In this document: positions 9,499-22,420 of the stretch, piece by piece
How positions within the stretch are numbered: the stretch's first letter is position 1
How the letters are laid out: the number at the start of each line of letters is the position of its first letter
DNA from: Sergeia podlipaevii
Lineage: Eukaryota > Euglenozoa > Kinetoplastea > Trypanosomatida > Trypanosomatidae
NCBI GenBank assembly: GCA_030849805.1
Contig: JASANZ010002125.1
Coordinates: 1-49,991, forward strand
DNA length: 49,991 nt
Direction of reading: 5' to 3'
The notes under the pieces: generated by a model
The model's database searches: none
The model's input: the letters and a program-made list of their open reading frames with translations, nothing else
What the model was told of the DNA's origin: nothing
Position numbers and translations under genes: made by a program

Positions 9499-10520
9499 GT
9501 GATCCCGTTCTTACTTAGCTATTAATTTTTCTTTGCCGTTGTTGTTGTTGCTTGATAGGGTTCAATGTGCACACACACACTCACACCTGTACCTGCTTGT
9601 TGTATATGCGTACACTTTTGAAAGAGGAAGAGGAAAAGCAGAGAAAATGATAAGATAAGAAAAAGAGAGATTTATGCTATGGAAATCAGGCGGAAGTTAG
9701 TCTTACATATGTATACATGTTCCATTTTTCATAAATTATTGAGGGACAGCTTTAAGTGTTTTCCAAACTACCAATGGAAAGGAAGGCAGGGAGGGCGGGA
9801 TGAAGGAACGAGCCACACAGGGAACCTATTGAGAAACCTGTGAGGAAAGAAGTATTCTTTTTTTTTTTATTTAAAGAGAGGGAGGGGGGGGGGAACGACG
9901 GAAAATATAATATAAGGCACACTGACAACGGAAAAAAGAGTGCGATATCAACTGCTGCTGCTTCTCCTTTTCAAAAAAATGTTTATCAATTTCTTCTGTT
10001 TGCTATAGAAAAGATGACTGCTGGACATCTTTTTTTTGTTTATCGTTTACGTAGCCGCCTTTGTCTTCTAAAAGCATAAATATATATACCTATTCGTTAC
10101 CAGTTTTACAAGGCATCTTCATGGACACACAAATGCGTTTGAATCAATTCATTCATGTCAAATGCCAATGATGAACCGCACATGAATTTATTTATATATT
10201 TTGAGTTACATACAAGATTCCTTCTTCTTTATTACTAGGCACTCATGCACATGAGTTTCGCACAGGTACTGAACGCAGGTCATTCAGTTTCCTTTTACAT
10301 AACATTGTTTTGCTCTATGATGGTTTAATAGTCAACGCTACACCAAACATTGTTTCTCGCTATTTTCTCTCTTCACTTTTTTTTTTTTAAATCAACACAT
10401 TTGAACATAAATAAAAGCATTTCCTTTTTCTTTTCTCTTTTCACTTTTCCCACTCTTCGAGTGACATTATATAGCTCCTCAATTTCTACCACAATAGAGA
10501 AAAAAATCTTTGTGAGAAAC

Positions 10521-10548
10521 AGTGTTTCTTTTTTTTTTGTTTCCAAAG
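10521..10548 (+). promoter_or_regulatory. Trans-splice acceptor for the cysteine protease
   Basis: A T-rich tract (10525-10544) is followed by CCAAAG with AG at 10547-10548. This gives a 5' UTR of about 103 bases before the ATG at 10652. Confidence 0.5.
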
Positions 10549-10576
10549 GCTCTTCAATACATATTTGGTCCTATAA

Positions 10577-11995
<1,419 letters not shown>

Positions 11996-13957
11996 AGCCT
12001 TTTTTTTTTTGAATAATTACTATTATTATTTCTTTAAAAAAAGTGAAGGCAAGTGACAAGGAAGAAAGGAGAGAGTGGCGTAGCATGGTGAAAGAGGGAA
12101 AAAACATATGTAGCCAGCTCAACTAAATGGAAAGGAGAAACCAAAGTTCTTTTCTTTTCTTCCTAGAAAAAAAAACTATAGTATTGATTGACAACGGAAA
12201 ATGCAATTAGGATTAAAAATACAAAACAAATTGCAGACACGTATATATTTATGGGAAGAAGCAGAAAAATAGGACAAAAGATGGATTGAGGATAAAGACA
12301 AGAGCGCGTGTCCAACATTATCATCTTTTTTTGTTGTTGTTTCATTGGATGATGTGGATTCTGCAGACAAATATATGCGTATGCGCGCCTGTGCATGTTC
12401 GTGCGTGTGTCTGTGTGGGTGTGTGTTTCCCTGACCGCTGCAGAGCAGCCGCCTCTGTGGATTACGAGGGAAGGTTGAACAAAACTGTACTGGAAGATGC
12501 TTTTTTTTTTGAAGAGTTCTATCAGGCATGTGCGTTTAACCCTTCTTTTTTTTTACCTGTGCACCTCGTCGCATCTTACATAGGTAGGTTCACACATGCA
12601 CACAGGGTTCTGCATTAGCGAATGGAAGCCACTATTATCATTTTTCTTTTTTACGTTCTTTTTGCTTGCTTTTTCTATATATTGCTTCATCATTATATCT
12701 GATCAGATGTAGCTTGAATTTTTTTTTTTTTTTTGTACTCTTGATGTACATATGCGAGGGGAGTATTTATTATTTTATATGATGGAAAACTCTTTTTTCA
12801 TTACTGTTACGCGCTTTATTATTAATTTCTACTCTTCCTTGCATTATACACAGGCATTTTTGCGCGCACATTTATCTCTTTTTTTTTTTTTTTTTTCTTC
12901 TGGTTCCTCTATGCATCACGCACTTTTTTTTTTGTTAGGGCCCTTCTTTCTATCTTTATATATGCACTTAACAATCTTTTTATATCACACTTTTTTTTTT
13001 TCTCTGTTGTACTTTCACTGAGTATAGAGCGAAAATGAATGAATGAATGAAAGAAAGTAGGAAGAAAGAATTTTATAATGGGCAACGCATGCAGCGAGGG
13101 GCGGCAAGGATAGTGATACACTGCGTATATCTCCCGCCTCCTCTTCCCCTTTAGCTATGGAAGCCATATAAATACTGAGGAGAGGAAGGGCAGCCTACTA
13201 TAGGATATATATACTTTTCTTATATGTCATTCTGGTTATGATTATTATGATTATTATTACTTTTCTCTCTCTTTTTTTTTCTTTTAAAAATAACTGCCGC
13301 GTATAGCACGAATTCAAAGCACTAAAGAGATCACCTCTTTTTTTCTTTATTAAAGGAGGTTTTTTTTTTTTTCAGAAACTACTTATCGTCATCGAAAAAA
13401 AAGAAAAAAAAAGCACACGGAGAGAGTTCGAGAAGGTCAATATCAATAAAAAAACAGAAAAAGTTATATCTGCACTTACACATACACAGTTTTTAACCTT
13501 TGTTCACGTTTTTGACTAATCATATCTTTTTGTTCTGTAGAAAGCAATCTGACACACACAGAGAGGAGTGGCACTTTCTACTACTACTATCTCACTTTTA
13601 TTTTATTTTTTTGACTCAGCGACAGCACAAATACCTTCCAGAAAAAAACGCCACTCAGCAATTGATTGTATATAAGGGGAAGTTGACAAGCATAAAGAAA
13701 AGGCCCTCTCCCCCTCCCCCCCGAAAAAAAAAGTTGAACCAGAAAGGGAGGATTTGAAACTACTCGTGAAATCACAGGATTGCTTTGGCGTACACTGTTC
13801 TCTTCTTTTTTTTTAAAAAAAAATAACGGCACATAAAAAGCGAAGAAGCCCACACGCACGCTTATATAGCAGCAGCAATACGCTGACTCCTATTTTGTTC
13901 TCAAAACATATTCGCTAAACAACAGCAGCAGCGGAAAAAAAGTAAACAAGCAAAAAT
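11996..13957 (+). other. 2 kb spacer between cysteine protease and VWA8
   Basis: The region is AT-rich with many poly-T and poly-A runs, for example near 12002, 12721, 12880 and 13361. Short open frames are translated pyrimidine or purine tracts. A likely splice acceptor for the next gene follows the poly-T at 13806-13814, with the first AG at 13839-13840. No gene was seen. Confidence 0.55.
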
Positions 13958-16900
13958 ATGCGTCCAGTACGTAGTGCAGTGGCACTCTCCGCCGTTGTGG
14001 TCCCACACCGCGCAGTTCACAACTCCACTTTTACACCAGCAGGAGGAGGTGGAGGCAGCGCGATCAACGGCGGCGGCGGCAGCAGCAGCAGCTCACCCCT
14101 TTCCATTCCATGCAGTACAATCCTTACTGTTGGCGACGTTGAAATGCCCATTCCCGATTACGTCCGCCATCCGGAAAGAGTTTCCTGGGTGATGCCTGGC
14201 GCAGATCACGCCGGTGAGCTACTGCTCACTCACGCAGCAGCAGCCCAGCGCGGTAAGAAGCGGCAGAGGGAAGTGGAAGGCACCACGCAACAGCAGCTAA
14301 TATCATCTCCGCTATTGCACCCTCTGCAAGGAAACTTGTTCTTTAACCTCCAAGACCCTCTTACTCGCTCCTATGTGCGATGGATGTGCCAGAAGGAACA
14401 CTTGGGGCAGGACATGTGCCTTGTGGGCGACCCAGGCCCGGCGCGGCGCTGGCTGGTGATGCTTTACTCCTACCTTACCAGGCGCGAGACACGCATCGTG
14501 TTCCTCAACCGCGACGTCACCGAGAGTGACCTGAAGCAACGGCGAGAGATCCGCAACGGCACCCTTGTGTACGAGGACCAGAGCGCGGTCTCGGCCGCCA
14601 AGGAAGGGCAGCTGCTCGTCCTTGAGGGATTGGAGAAGGTAGAGCGCAACGTCCTCCCTGTCATCAACAACTTGCTGGAGAATCGTGAAATGCATCTGGA
14701 TAATGGCGCGATGCTCATTCATCATGCACGGTACGATGCCCTTTTGCAAGACCTCATTCGGTCGAAGTTACGGTATCGCGATCTCCCAGATATGGGCCGC
14801 AGCGGCACCGGGCAAGATGCTTTATCCAATCAGCAGCGGGAGGATGACTATCGCGCGTTGATGGCCGAAGCAGAGCGCGAGCTTGCAGGTATGGGTCTTA
14901 TCCGCGTTTCCGAAAAGTTTCGCGTGGTAGGCATTACGGTGCCAGTGCCCCCGTACGACGGCAACCCACTGGACCCACCACTACGCTCACGGTTTCAGTG
15001 TTTGTACATGCGCACGCCACTGCCCAGCTTCACTGCTTTGTCATCCACTGCTAGTACCGCGGTGTCGCGCCTCTCTGCAACCGCATCTTATATGAATGGA
15101 GGTGGCGAAGGAGCTGCTGCCGCTGCTGGTGCTGTAGATCTAGCGGCAGAGGCCGCCAGAGTGCAGAAGGAGAGGACGTACATGGAACAAGTAGTGAAGG
15201 TGCACACCGCTATTGAAGCCATCAATGCGGCAACTGTGGAGTTTTCTGGCAACACTGCCGCTGCTGCTGCTGCTAGTGGTGGTGGTGGTGGAGGGACGGC
15301 TGGACAGGCGTCCCAAAAGAGTTGTTCTTCTTCTTCAGCAGCAGCAGGGGCTGCCGCGCTTCAGAATATCGGTGGTTATGAGATGGGCACTGTGGCGCGC
15401 TACGTGAGTGCATTCCCTGATTTACCCCTTGGTGAGATCCTCGTGCGGTGCTTTCCATGGCCGCTGCTGGCTCGGCAGCTCCCTGGCGGGCGGGATAGCA
15501 CCTCTAGTGTCGGCGCGGAAGAGGCACGCAAAAGGTTCGGTGAATACGCCTCGGTGATGCACAAGTGTGAGCTCACATCGCCGCTGCTGCTGCTGGATCA
15601 CTCCTCGATGGCAGAGAGCCGGAGCGATGGCAGAGACAACGCAGCAGCGGTGTCAAGCCGCCACCCTCGTAGCAGCAGCAGTAGCAGCGCGACAGCGTCA
15701 AAGCAGGCTGGGGATGCACTCAAATCGATGTTTGCCAACGCCACTTCTGGTATGTTTGGCGCTCCTGCCGCGAGCGAGGCGGTGGCTCGTGAGTTCGTGA
15801 CGTCGGCTCAACTCCTGGCGTGCACAGACGTGGACGCGGGGCTAGGCGAGCGGGATGGCACCGGTGGTAGTGGTGGTGTGGAGGTACCCACGGCTGTGGC
15901 GCAGGCGTGCAACTACGTGCAGAGAATTGAAAATGCACGTGTACTGCACGTTGGCTCAGGTGATGATGCAGGAGGGCGGAAGGAAGGGAACGTGTCCGTT
16001 GCTACCGCCGCTGCTGCTGCGACGGCAGTCGTGACAGCAGACGCGGTGATTGCTTCAGCAACGAGCGCACATGGCAGCTACGTGATTCCCATCTTTATGG
16101 GCTTTGATGCCTTGTCTTCTGCCAACCTTCCCTCGTCTTCCAGTCATGAGGACGGAGGTAGCGGTGCTTCGCTGTTGATTGATATCCAGCGTTCCGTTCC
16201 CAGCCCGAGAAGTGTCTTCACTACTGAGCACTATCACATTTTACAATCTATGCTTCAGGCACACGCATGCAACCAGCACATGGTCCTCATTGGCTCCACC
16301 GGGTGTGGTAAAACCGCTCTCGTTAGTGAATTCTGCCGTTTACTGGGTTATGAAGCGGAGACGATGCACCTCTACGCGGATATGACCAGTCGGGATCTGT
16401 TTCAGAGACGCACGACGGATCAGCGCACTGGCAATACCGTTTGGGACAACTCCGCTCTAGTGGACGCGGCAATCAAGGGGAAACTAGTCGTGCTGGATGG
16501 TATTGACCACCTGCCTCCGGGTGCGCTCGGAGTGCTGCAGCAGTTGCTCGTGGATCAGAGCACGAACTTGTTTGATGGGACGGTGCTGAAGCCACCACGC
16601 GAGTTTGAGATCCTCAAGGACAAGAAAAAAGTTTACGACTCCCGCACTGGACAGGTCCTGTTTGTGCCAACGGATGAGGACATGCACAAGGATCGCATTT
16701 TTGCGATTCACCCCGCTTTTCGTGTGATTGCCACTGCGCGTGTGCCGGGCGATGGCAGCGGCTCTGGTTCCGCTGCAGCACAGAGCGGCAAAGGGTTCAC
16801 GCTCTCGCATGAAGTGACAACCCTCTTCAGTGTGATCGCAATGCCAGAGACAAGCGATCGCGCGGTGGAGCCGGTGCTGCTGCAAGTGGCGCAGCGCGAG

Positions 16901-19900
16901 CTCAATGGTATCATGAAGGCGTCGTCGCAGGCATCGGCATCGGGTAGCGCCGCTGCTTCCACTCTTCCCGCCACGGCGAAGACGATGACACAGAGGAAGG
17001 CTGCCACGACAACGTCAATCCGCAAGCTCTTGCAGCTCCGCTCTGCGCTCGAAGAGCTGCGCGCGGCGGATCCGAAGATCCCTCAGCTGACAGTACGGCA
17101 GCTTCTTCACATCGTGCGTGGAGCTGTGCACTGGCCTGAACACTTCACCCAGAGCGTTGCCGCAGCGCTGCTGTTGCCCTTGATGACCGGGGTGAGTGCG
17201 ACCCAGGTGCGGCAGTGCATGGCGCAATGTGGAATGCACGTGGAAGCGGAGGTCGATGCCGCCGAGGTGCTGGTGCAGGCTTCTTCTGCTGCTTCTGCTG
17301 AAGGGGCAAGGGTGTTCATGGTGAATGGAGCGCCTGTGCTGCGCATCACACGCCAGTACACGCCCCACGAACTCGCCCTCGTGCCATTTTCTTCTGGCTT
17401 TTATCCCAATCGCGTTCATGAGACCATCATCGCGTGGCTCGCAAAGCAGCATGTGATGGGCACAAATGTGCTACTCATTGGTAACCAAGGAGTGGGCAAA
17501 AACAAGGTCGTGGATGCTTTTCTCTCGCGCGTGCAGCTGCCGCGACACTATATTCAGCTCCATCGTGACACCACCGTCGGCAGTTTGACGATCAACCCAA
17601 CTGTTGAAAACGGTCAAGTGCGCTGGGAGGACTCCCCGCTGGTCAAGGCGGTGGAGCGTGGTCACTGCCTCGTTGTGGACGAGATCGATAAGGCCTCTGT
17701 AGAGGTGATCCAGGTACTCAAGGGCCTCATTGAGGATCGCGAGATGCGCCTAAGCGACGGGCGGAAGATCATCGATCCAAGCCTGTTGGCTCCTAAGAGG
17801 CTTGAGCGGCTTCTCGCGCGTTGTAGTCGCCGCCGTGCAGCTCAGGTGGATTGCTCTGGCAAGGAAGGTGAAGGAGATGCAGAGACGAGACGTAAGGCGA
17901 GCGCCACCACCACTGGAGAAGCGCGGACGGCAGCAGGAGAGGAGGAGGGGGACGCCGATGCAGATGAAGAAGAGGACGATGACATTATCTTGATTCATCC
18001 GGATTTCAGGATTATCGTTCTTGCGAATCCACCTGGGTTCCCTTTTCACGGCAATGATTTCTTCCGTGAGTGTGGCGATCTCTTCTCGTCCTGTGTGCTG
18101 GGGAACCCCGACGCAGATTCACAGATGCGTGTGCTGCGTGCTTACGCACCAAACATCCCCGTGCCTGTTCTTTCCGCCCTCGTAAACGCGTTTGCAACTT
18201 TGCAAGCCGCCTTCGCAGAGGGCATTCTGACCTACCCTTTTTCTCTTCGCGAGCTCATTGCTGTCGTGAAGCACGTGTCGCGGTATCCGCAAGATGGTAT
18301 TTACACCGCCCTCAACAATGTGTTTAACTTTGACACTAGAGACGCTAACACGCTTCACTATGTGCGCCAGGTGCTTGCTCAGGCACTCCGACCGATTTCC
18401 AGGGCTGGAGGGATGACTCGGGTGCTGCCACTGCGGGCAGGCAAGCCACAGCCACTCGCAACTCTGCCGGATTTGCTTTCTTTGCCTTTACCAAGTAACC
18501 ATCAAGAGGGTGGTGCGGACGAGAAGGAGGCAAGCTTTGCGAAGATACTGGATGCATCCGTGTTGCAATCTCCTCATGGTCTCGCGAATCTTCTCGCTAC
18601 AAACACACATCCAGCGATCACGTGGAAGGAGAAGTACAGCGCGATGGACTTTGCTGTCTCCGAGCCGAGTACAGAGGGCTTCTCGGAGTGGGCAGATCGT
18701 TTGCGCATGCCTTTTATGAGGCCTGAGCAGGACACCGTGCTTGCCATGCTTCCTGTAGGTCGCTTTGGGGCAGTGCCGGCGTCTTCACTGGTGACCTTCC
18801 TGGTTGCACGTGCCCCTCAGGATACTCACGTTGGTGTCTCTCAGAAGGAGCAGCAGCAGCAGTATCTTCTCGTGACTGCGCATTTGCCGCCCAGCACAAC
18901 GCTGGACGTGAGCATTGCGGGCAGCCTAGATGGTGGCACCAGCGGGGCTCTGGCGGCGCGGGGCTGGCCAGTGGGTGAAGTTCATTATATTGATGTGACG
19001 GAGCTGGTGATGGGTGGTGGCGACGGTACCGCAGCACGAAGCCCCGATGATATTATTGTGGAGGACTTTAATATCGCACCGCATTTATCTGCCACATGTG
19101 GTGGCGGACTCGGAGGGAAAGGATTGGTGTGGCCACCCGCTGCCGCCAAGCAGCAGCAGCAGTTTCTTTACGGCGGGGAAGAGGGCATGGTGGTGGATGC
19201 GATGGACGCACCGCCGGTGCTGCTCATGCGTGCAGGAGGGAGGGTCTTTCTGGTGGATGTCATGACAGGCTCCGTACCTGCAGACGTCAACCCATTATCC
19301 GTTGTGACTTCATCATCAGAGCCTGAGGCCGCTACAGCAAGCTCCGCTGCTCCTGCTGGTAAGGCAGCCAGAAGTGAAAACGAGCAGCGGGCAAGCAACG
19401 CAATTGTGGAGGTACCTCTTGCCGCTCTCGCCGCCACAACTGAGGATGTCACAGGAGTACTGGATGCCACCGCGCCAGAAGGCATCGTGGCCTTTTCATC
19501 TGGAAAGTCGGCTACACTGCTACCATCGTCACCATCGCCGGCAACGACAGGCGTGCTGAGCGTGCTCATGGAAGGGCACGTGGTCGCCGTCACACTGCCT
19601 GGCAGAGTGGCGTGCGCTCATTTCTTCACGAGTCAGCTGGCGCTTGTGACTCTCATGCAGCCTCATCATTCGTTTTCTTCATCAACGAACACGAGTGCGG
19701 GTACTGCTGCTCCTCAAGCGGATATCGTGCAAGGCGTGCTCAAGGTGGTGCTGAGCGCGAGAGAGGCTGCTGCGACGAGCACGGTAGATGTTCACGCCAG
19801 CTTTGCCTACCTCCCCAAGGGCTTGGGCAGTAGCATTGTGGATGTGATTCGACGTGATGGAAAATTTGAGGAGCAGAGTGATAACAGCGGAAGCCGTAGC

Positions 19901-21613
19901 GTCATGCTGGTGCCGAGCGACTTGGAGGGCGCGGTGCTCGTCAACGATACATTCGGCCCTTCGTCTGTTTGCTTGCCCGCACCATCATCGTCATCGACTG
20001 CTGCTGCCACCGCACAGAGTCATCATACGTCCTCGTCTAGGGATGTGTCTTACTCTGTCATCGAGTCCGCCTCCTTCTCTAAGCTCTCTATGCGTGTCTT
20101 CAGGGCACCTCCGCAGCGTCCAAACACAACTTCTGTTGACACCGCGATGACGACCCTTGTGGACAGTGTCCAGCACCAGCTCCTAGAGACACAGCTTGTG
20201 CCTTTTCCCTCTTCATCTTCACAAGGGAACACGGGAGTAGCGACGAGCGTCTCCGTGGTGGACACCAAACAGGGCACCGTGCGCTACTTGGACGCTCTTC
20301 CAGGCACAGTGAGCGCGCTCTCCGTGCACGGAGAGAAGGGCACCGCGGTAGCGTACTCCGGTGCCACACGAGAGCTGCACGTCGCGGACACGAACTTCGC
20401 GCGAGTGCAGCGGCGCTACGATGACTGGAGCGCGCTGCTAAATGGCTCGCCAGGAAACATCGGAGATGGCGAGGACAGCGACGGCAAGTCGGGTGGCGCG
20501 CACATGAAGGACTTCAAAATGGAATACAGCACACCGCGCAAGAAGCCCTCTGGCTCACTCAAGCACGGCGAGGTCGATGATAAGGAGCATCATGACGGTA
20601 ACACATGGGCGGGCGGGACTGGCGGGACCGACACCGCCGGCCTTGGTGGCATCATTGGGCCTTACCGCCTGGACAAGGGTAATAAAGTCTACCAGGTCAG
20701 TGACGCGGAGAAGGCGGCAGTGCCTGAGCACATCAAGGCCGAGGCACGACGTATGGGAAGAGAGGCTCTCCAGGAGCGCCTTAAGGCAATTGGCATGGAC
20801 GAGGAGGAGTACAGGCAGTACCAGCACTTCCAGGAGCGCGTACGCCCGTCGATCTCGCAACTGCGCGCGGTGTTGATGGGCCTCAAAGCGGCGGAAGGGG
20901 AACGCACGTGGGTGAAGGGACAGACAGATGGCGTGTGGGATGATCAGAAGCTCGTGGAGGGCATCGTCGGCGAGCGAAATGTGTTCAAGCGTCGCGTGGA
21001 CGCCAGTGAGACAAATCCGTTTCAGCAGAAACACAAGAAGCGTGTGCTGTTTGTGCTGGATGTGAGCGCGAGTATGTACCGCTTTGAAGGCTCCGACCAT
21101 CGCCTGACGCGGCTGCTAGAGTCTACTGTGATGGTGATGGAGGCCTTCGCCGGCTTTGAGGACAAGATTGACTACGCTATGATTGGGCACAACGGCGACA
21201 GCGCGGCTATCCCGCTGGTGAACTTTGGCGCGCCACCGGCGAACCAGAAGGAGCGCATGACGGTCTGTCAGAAGATGGTGGCGTACTCGCAGTACTGCTG
21301 GTCTGGTGATAACACCGTAGAGGCAATGCGCGAGAGCATAGAGTTGGTCACAGCAGAGAAGGGAGATGCGTACTTTGTCTTTGTGATCAGCGATGCCAAC
21401 CTGCCCCGCTACGGCATCTCGCCACAGGAGCTGTCAACGATTATTCGCAGCCGTCGCGAGGTACAGATGTTCTGTATTTTTATCGCCACGCTTGGTGCTC
21501 AAGCCTCGAGTTTGCAGAAACAGCTGCCTGCTGGACATGGTTTTGAGTGTATGCAGACCGATGAACTGCCGCATATTTTGAGACAAATCTTCACTTCGGT
21601 TCGTTTGTTGTAA
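13958..21613 (+). CDS. VWA8-like giant AAA ATPase with C-terminal VWA domain
   Basis: The 2551-residue protein matches the layout of VWA8, a dynein/midasin-like multi-AAA protein of mitochondria. The N-terminus (MRPVRSAVALSAVVVPHRAV) is basic and amphipathic, as in a targeting peptide. Three AAA modules are visible. Module 1 has a degenerate Walker A, GDPGPARRW near residue 157, lacking the lysine. Module 2 has an intact GSTGCGKT from residue 779, with LVVLDGID as Walker B-like. Module 3 has GNQGVGKNK from residue 1175 and Walker B CLVVDEID. The C-terminal VWA domain (about 2360-2551) carries a complete-looking MIDAS: DVSAS from D2368, GDNT, and ISDAN. Long Ala/Ser/Gly-rich inserts separate the modules, notably about 380-760 and 1590-2150. 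Human VWA8 is shorter; the extra length is mainly low complexity. The expected activity is ATP-driven remodelling of unknown clients. Confidence 0.9.
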   Translation: MRPVRSAVALSAVVVPHRAVHNSTFTPAGGGGGSAINGGGGSSSSSPLSIPCSTILTVGDVEMPIPDYVRHPERVSWVMPGADHAGELLLTHAAAAQRGKKRQREVEGTTQQQLISSPLLHPLQGNLFFNLQDPLTRSYVRWMCQKEHLGQDMCLVGDPGPARRWLVMLYSYLTRRETRIVFLNRDVTESDLKQRREIRNGTLVYEDQSAVSAAKEGQLLVLEGLEKVERNVLPVINNLLENREMHLDNGAMLIHHARYDALLQDLIRSKLRYRDLPDMGRSGTGQDALSNQQREDDYRALMAEAERELAGMGLIRVSEKFRVVGITVPVPPYDGNPLDPPLRSRFQCLYMRTPLPSFTALSSTASTAVSRLSATASYMNGGGEGAAAAAGAVDLAAEAARVQKERTYMEQVVKVHTAIEAINAATVEFSGNTAAAAAASGGGGGGTAGQASQKSCSSSSAAAGAAALQNIGGYEMGTVARYVSAFPDLPLGEILVRCFPWPLLARQLPGGRDSTSSVGAEEARKRFGEYASVMHKCELTSPLLLLDHSSMAESRSDGRDNAAAVSSRHPRSSSSSSATASKQAGDALKSMFANATSGMFGAPAASEAVAREFVTSAQLLACTDVDAGLGERDGTGGSGGVEVPTAVAQACNYVQRIENARVLHVGSGDDAGGRKEGNVSVATAAAAATAVVTADAVIASATSAHGSYVIPIFMGFDALSSANLPSSSSHEDGGSGASLLIDIQRSVPSPRSVFTTEHYHILQSMLQAHACNQHMVLIGSTGCGKTALVSEFCRLLGYEAETMHLYADMTSRDLFQRRTTDQRTGNTVWDNSALVDAAIKGKLVVLDGIDHLPPGALGVLQQLLVDQSTNLFDGTVLKPPREFEILKDKKKVYDSRTGQVLFVPTDEDMHKDRIFAIHPAFRVIATARVPGDGSGSGSAAAQSGKGFTLSHEVTTLFSVIAMPETSDRAVEPVLLQVAQRELNGIMKASSQASASGSAAASTLPATAKTMTQRKAATTTSIRKLLQLRSALEELRAADPKIPQLTVRQLLHIVRGAVHWPEHFTQSVAAALLLPLMTGVSATQVRQCMAQCGMHVEAEVDAAEVLVQASSAASAEGARVFMVNGAPVLRITRQYTPHELALVPFSSGFYPNRVHETIIAWLAKQHVMGTNVLLIGNQGVGKNKVVDAFLSRVQLPRHYIQLHRDTTVGSLTINPTVENGQVRWEDSPLVKAVERGHCLVVDEIDKASVEVIQVLKGLIEDREMRLSDGRKIIDPSLLAPKRLERLLARCSRRRAAQVDCSGKEGEGDAETRRKASATTTGEARTAAGEEEGDADADEEEDDDIILIHPDFRIIVLANPPGFPFHGNDFFRECGDLFSSCVLGNPDADSQMRVLRAYAPNIPVPVLSALVNAFATLQAAFAEGILTYPFSLRELIAVVKHVSRYPQDGIYTALNNVFNFDTRDANTLHYVRQVLAQALRPISRAGGMTRVLPLRAGKPQPLATLPDLLSLPLPSNHQEGGADEKEASFAKILDASVLQSPHGLANLLATNTHPAITWKEKYSAMDFAVSEPSTEGFSEWADRLRMPFMRPEQDTVLAMLPVGRFGAVPASSLVTFLVARAPQDTHVGVSQKEQQQQYLLVTAHLPPSTTLDVSIAGSLDGGTSGALAARGWPVGEVHYIDVTELVMGGGDGTAARSPDDIIVEDFNIAPHLSATCGGGLGGKGLVWPPAAAKQQQQFLYGGEEGMVVDAMDAPPVLLMRAGGRVFLVDVMTGSVPADVNPLSVVTSSSEPEAATASSAAPAGKAARSENEQRASNAIVEVPLAALAATTEDVTGVLDATAPEGIVAFSSGKSATLLPSSPSPATTGVLSVLMEGHVVAVTLPGRVACAHFFTSQLALVTLMQPHHSFSSSTNTSAGTAAPQADIVQGVLKVVLSAREAAATSTVDVHASFAYLPKGLGSSIVDVIRRDGKFEEQSDNSGSRSVMLVPSDLEGAVLVNDTFGPSSVCLPAPSSSSTAAATAQSHHTSSSRDVSYSVIESASFSKLSMRVFRAPPQRPNTTSVDTAMTTLVDSVQHQLLETQLVPFPSSSSQGNTGVATSVSVVDTKQGTVRYLDALPGTVSALSVHGEKGTAVAYSGATRELHVADTNFARVQRRYDDWSALLNGSPGNIGDGEDSDGKSGGAHMKDFKMEYSTPRKKPSGSLKHGEVDDKEHHDGNTWAGGTGGTDTAGLGGIIGPYRLDKGNKVYQVSDAEKAAVPEHIKAEARRMGREALQERLKAIGMDEEEYRQYQHFQERVRPSISQLRAVLMGLKAAEGERTWVKGQTDGVWDDQKLVEGIVGERNVFKRRVDASETNPFQQKHKKRVLFVLDVSASMYRFEGSDHRLTRLLESTVMVMEAFAGFEDKIDYAMIGHNGDSAAIPLVNFGAPPANQKERMTVCQKMVAYSQYCWSGDNTVEAMRESIELVTAEKGDAYFVFVISDANLPRYGISPQELSTIIRSRREVQMFCIFIATLGAQASSLQKQLPAGHGFECMQTDELPHILRQIFTSVRLL

Positions 21614-22420
21614 ACGATGGAGGAGAGTAGCAAGTGAGCAAAGAAAAGAAGGGGATCCTTTTTTTGTTGTTGTTTCAGCGATCTTAATATATATCTGTAT
21701 ATAAATTTATACGTGCGTGCGTAGCGATGTTCAATGCAAGCGTTCTCTCGACAGAAGATGAAAAGAATTTTTCTCCTTTTTTTCAAACGTGCTCTTTATA
21801 TATGTCGATTGCTGCTGTTTTTTTTTTCCCCCCTTTAAACACTTCAATCACGTTATGAATTGTTTTTCAACAATGTGTGGATATGTTAACACACACACAC
21901 ACAGACGCACACGTATGCGTGGAGGGAGGCTTCTTAACGTGTCTTTTCACATTATGACTTTACAAGCCTAAATACACACATAAAACATTGAAAAATATGA
22001 ACGAGCTCAACAAGAGACTGTTTGTATATCGCTAGTACGTGATTTTCTTCATTGTCATACATATATCTGCCTTACATATATATATGTACTGCTTCCTTTC
22101 TTTTCTTCATCTCGATCCTTTTTCTTTTTTATATCATTCTAAATGATCAACGTACATAGAACACTTCACACACACACAAAAAAAAAAGGAAAGCACTTCT
22201 GCTTCTGCCAGTAGAGGTCCGCATTATTCAACTACATACACAAAGATATAGATAGATAGAGAGAGAAAGAGAGAAATAAGATAGCTGAAGAACAGCATCG
22301 TGTACGAACTAGAAGGTACATAAACACGTCCATAGACAGTGTTTATTTTTAGGAGGCCTTTTTCTTTTTTCTTACCCTAACCTATAAAGAGAAAGGAAAA
22401 ACAACGAAAATAGCAACAGC
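21614..22420 (+). other. Spacer between VWA8 and double J-domain gene
   Basis: This AT-rich spacer contains poly-T near 21819, (CA)n near 21891-21902, (TA)n near 22076-22084 and a GATA/GA-rich patch at about 22247-22275. A pyrimidine tract at 22360-22378 precedes an AG at 22388-22389, the likely splice acceptor for the gene at 22421. No gene was seen. Confidence 0.55.

Noticed and set aside
13958..21613. Midasin or dynein heavy chain as identity of the giant AAA protein
   Set aside because: There are three AAA modules rather than six, an N-terminal mitochondrial-type sequence, and module motifs that fit VWA8; dynein stalk and motor features are missing.
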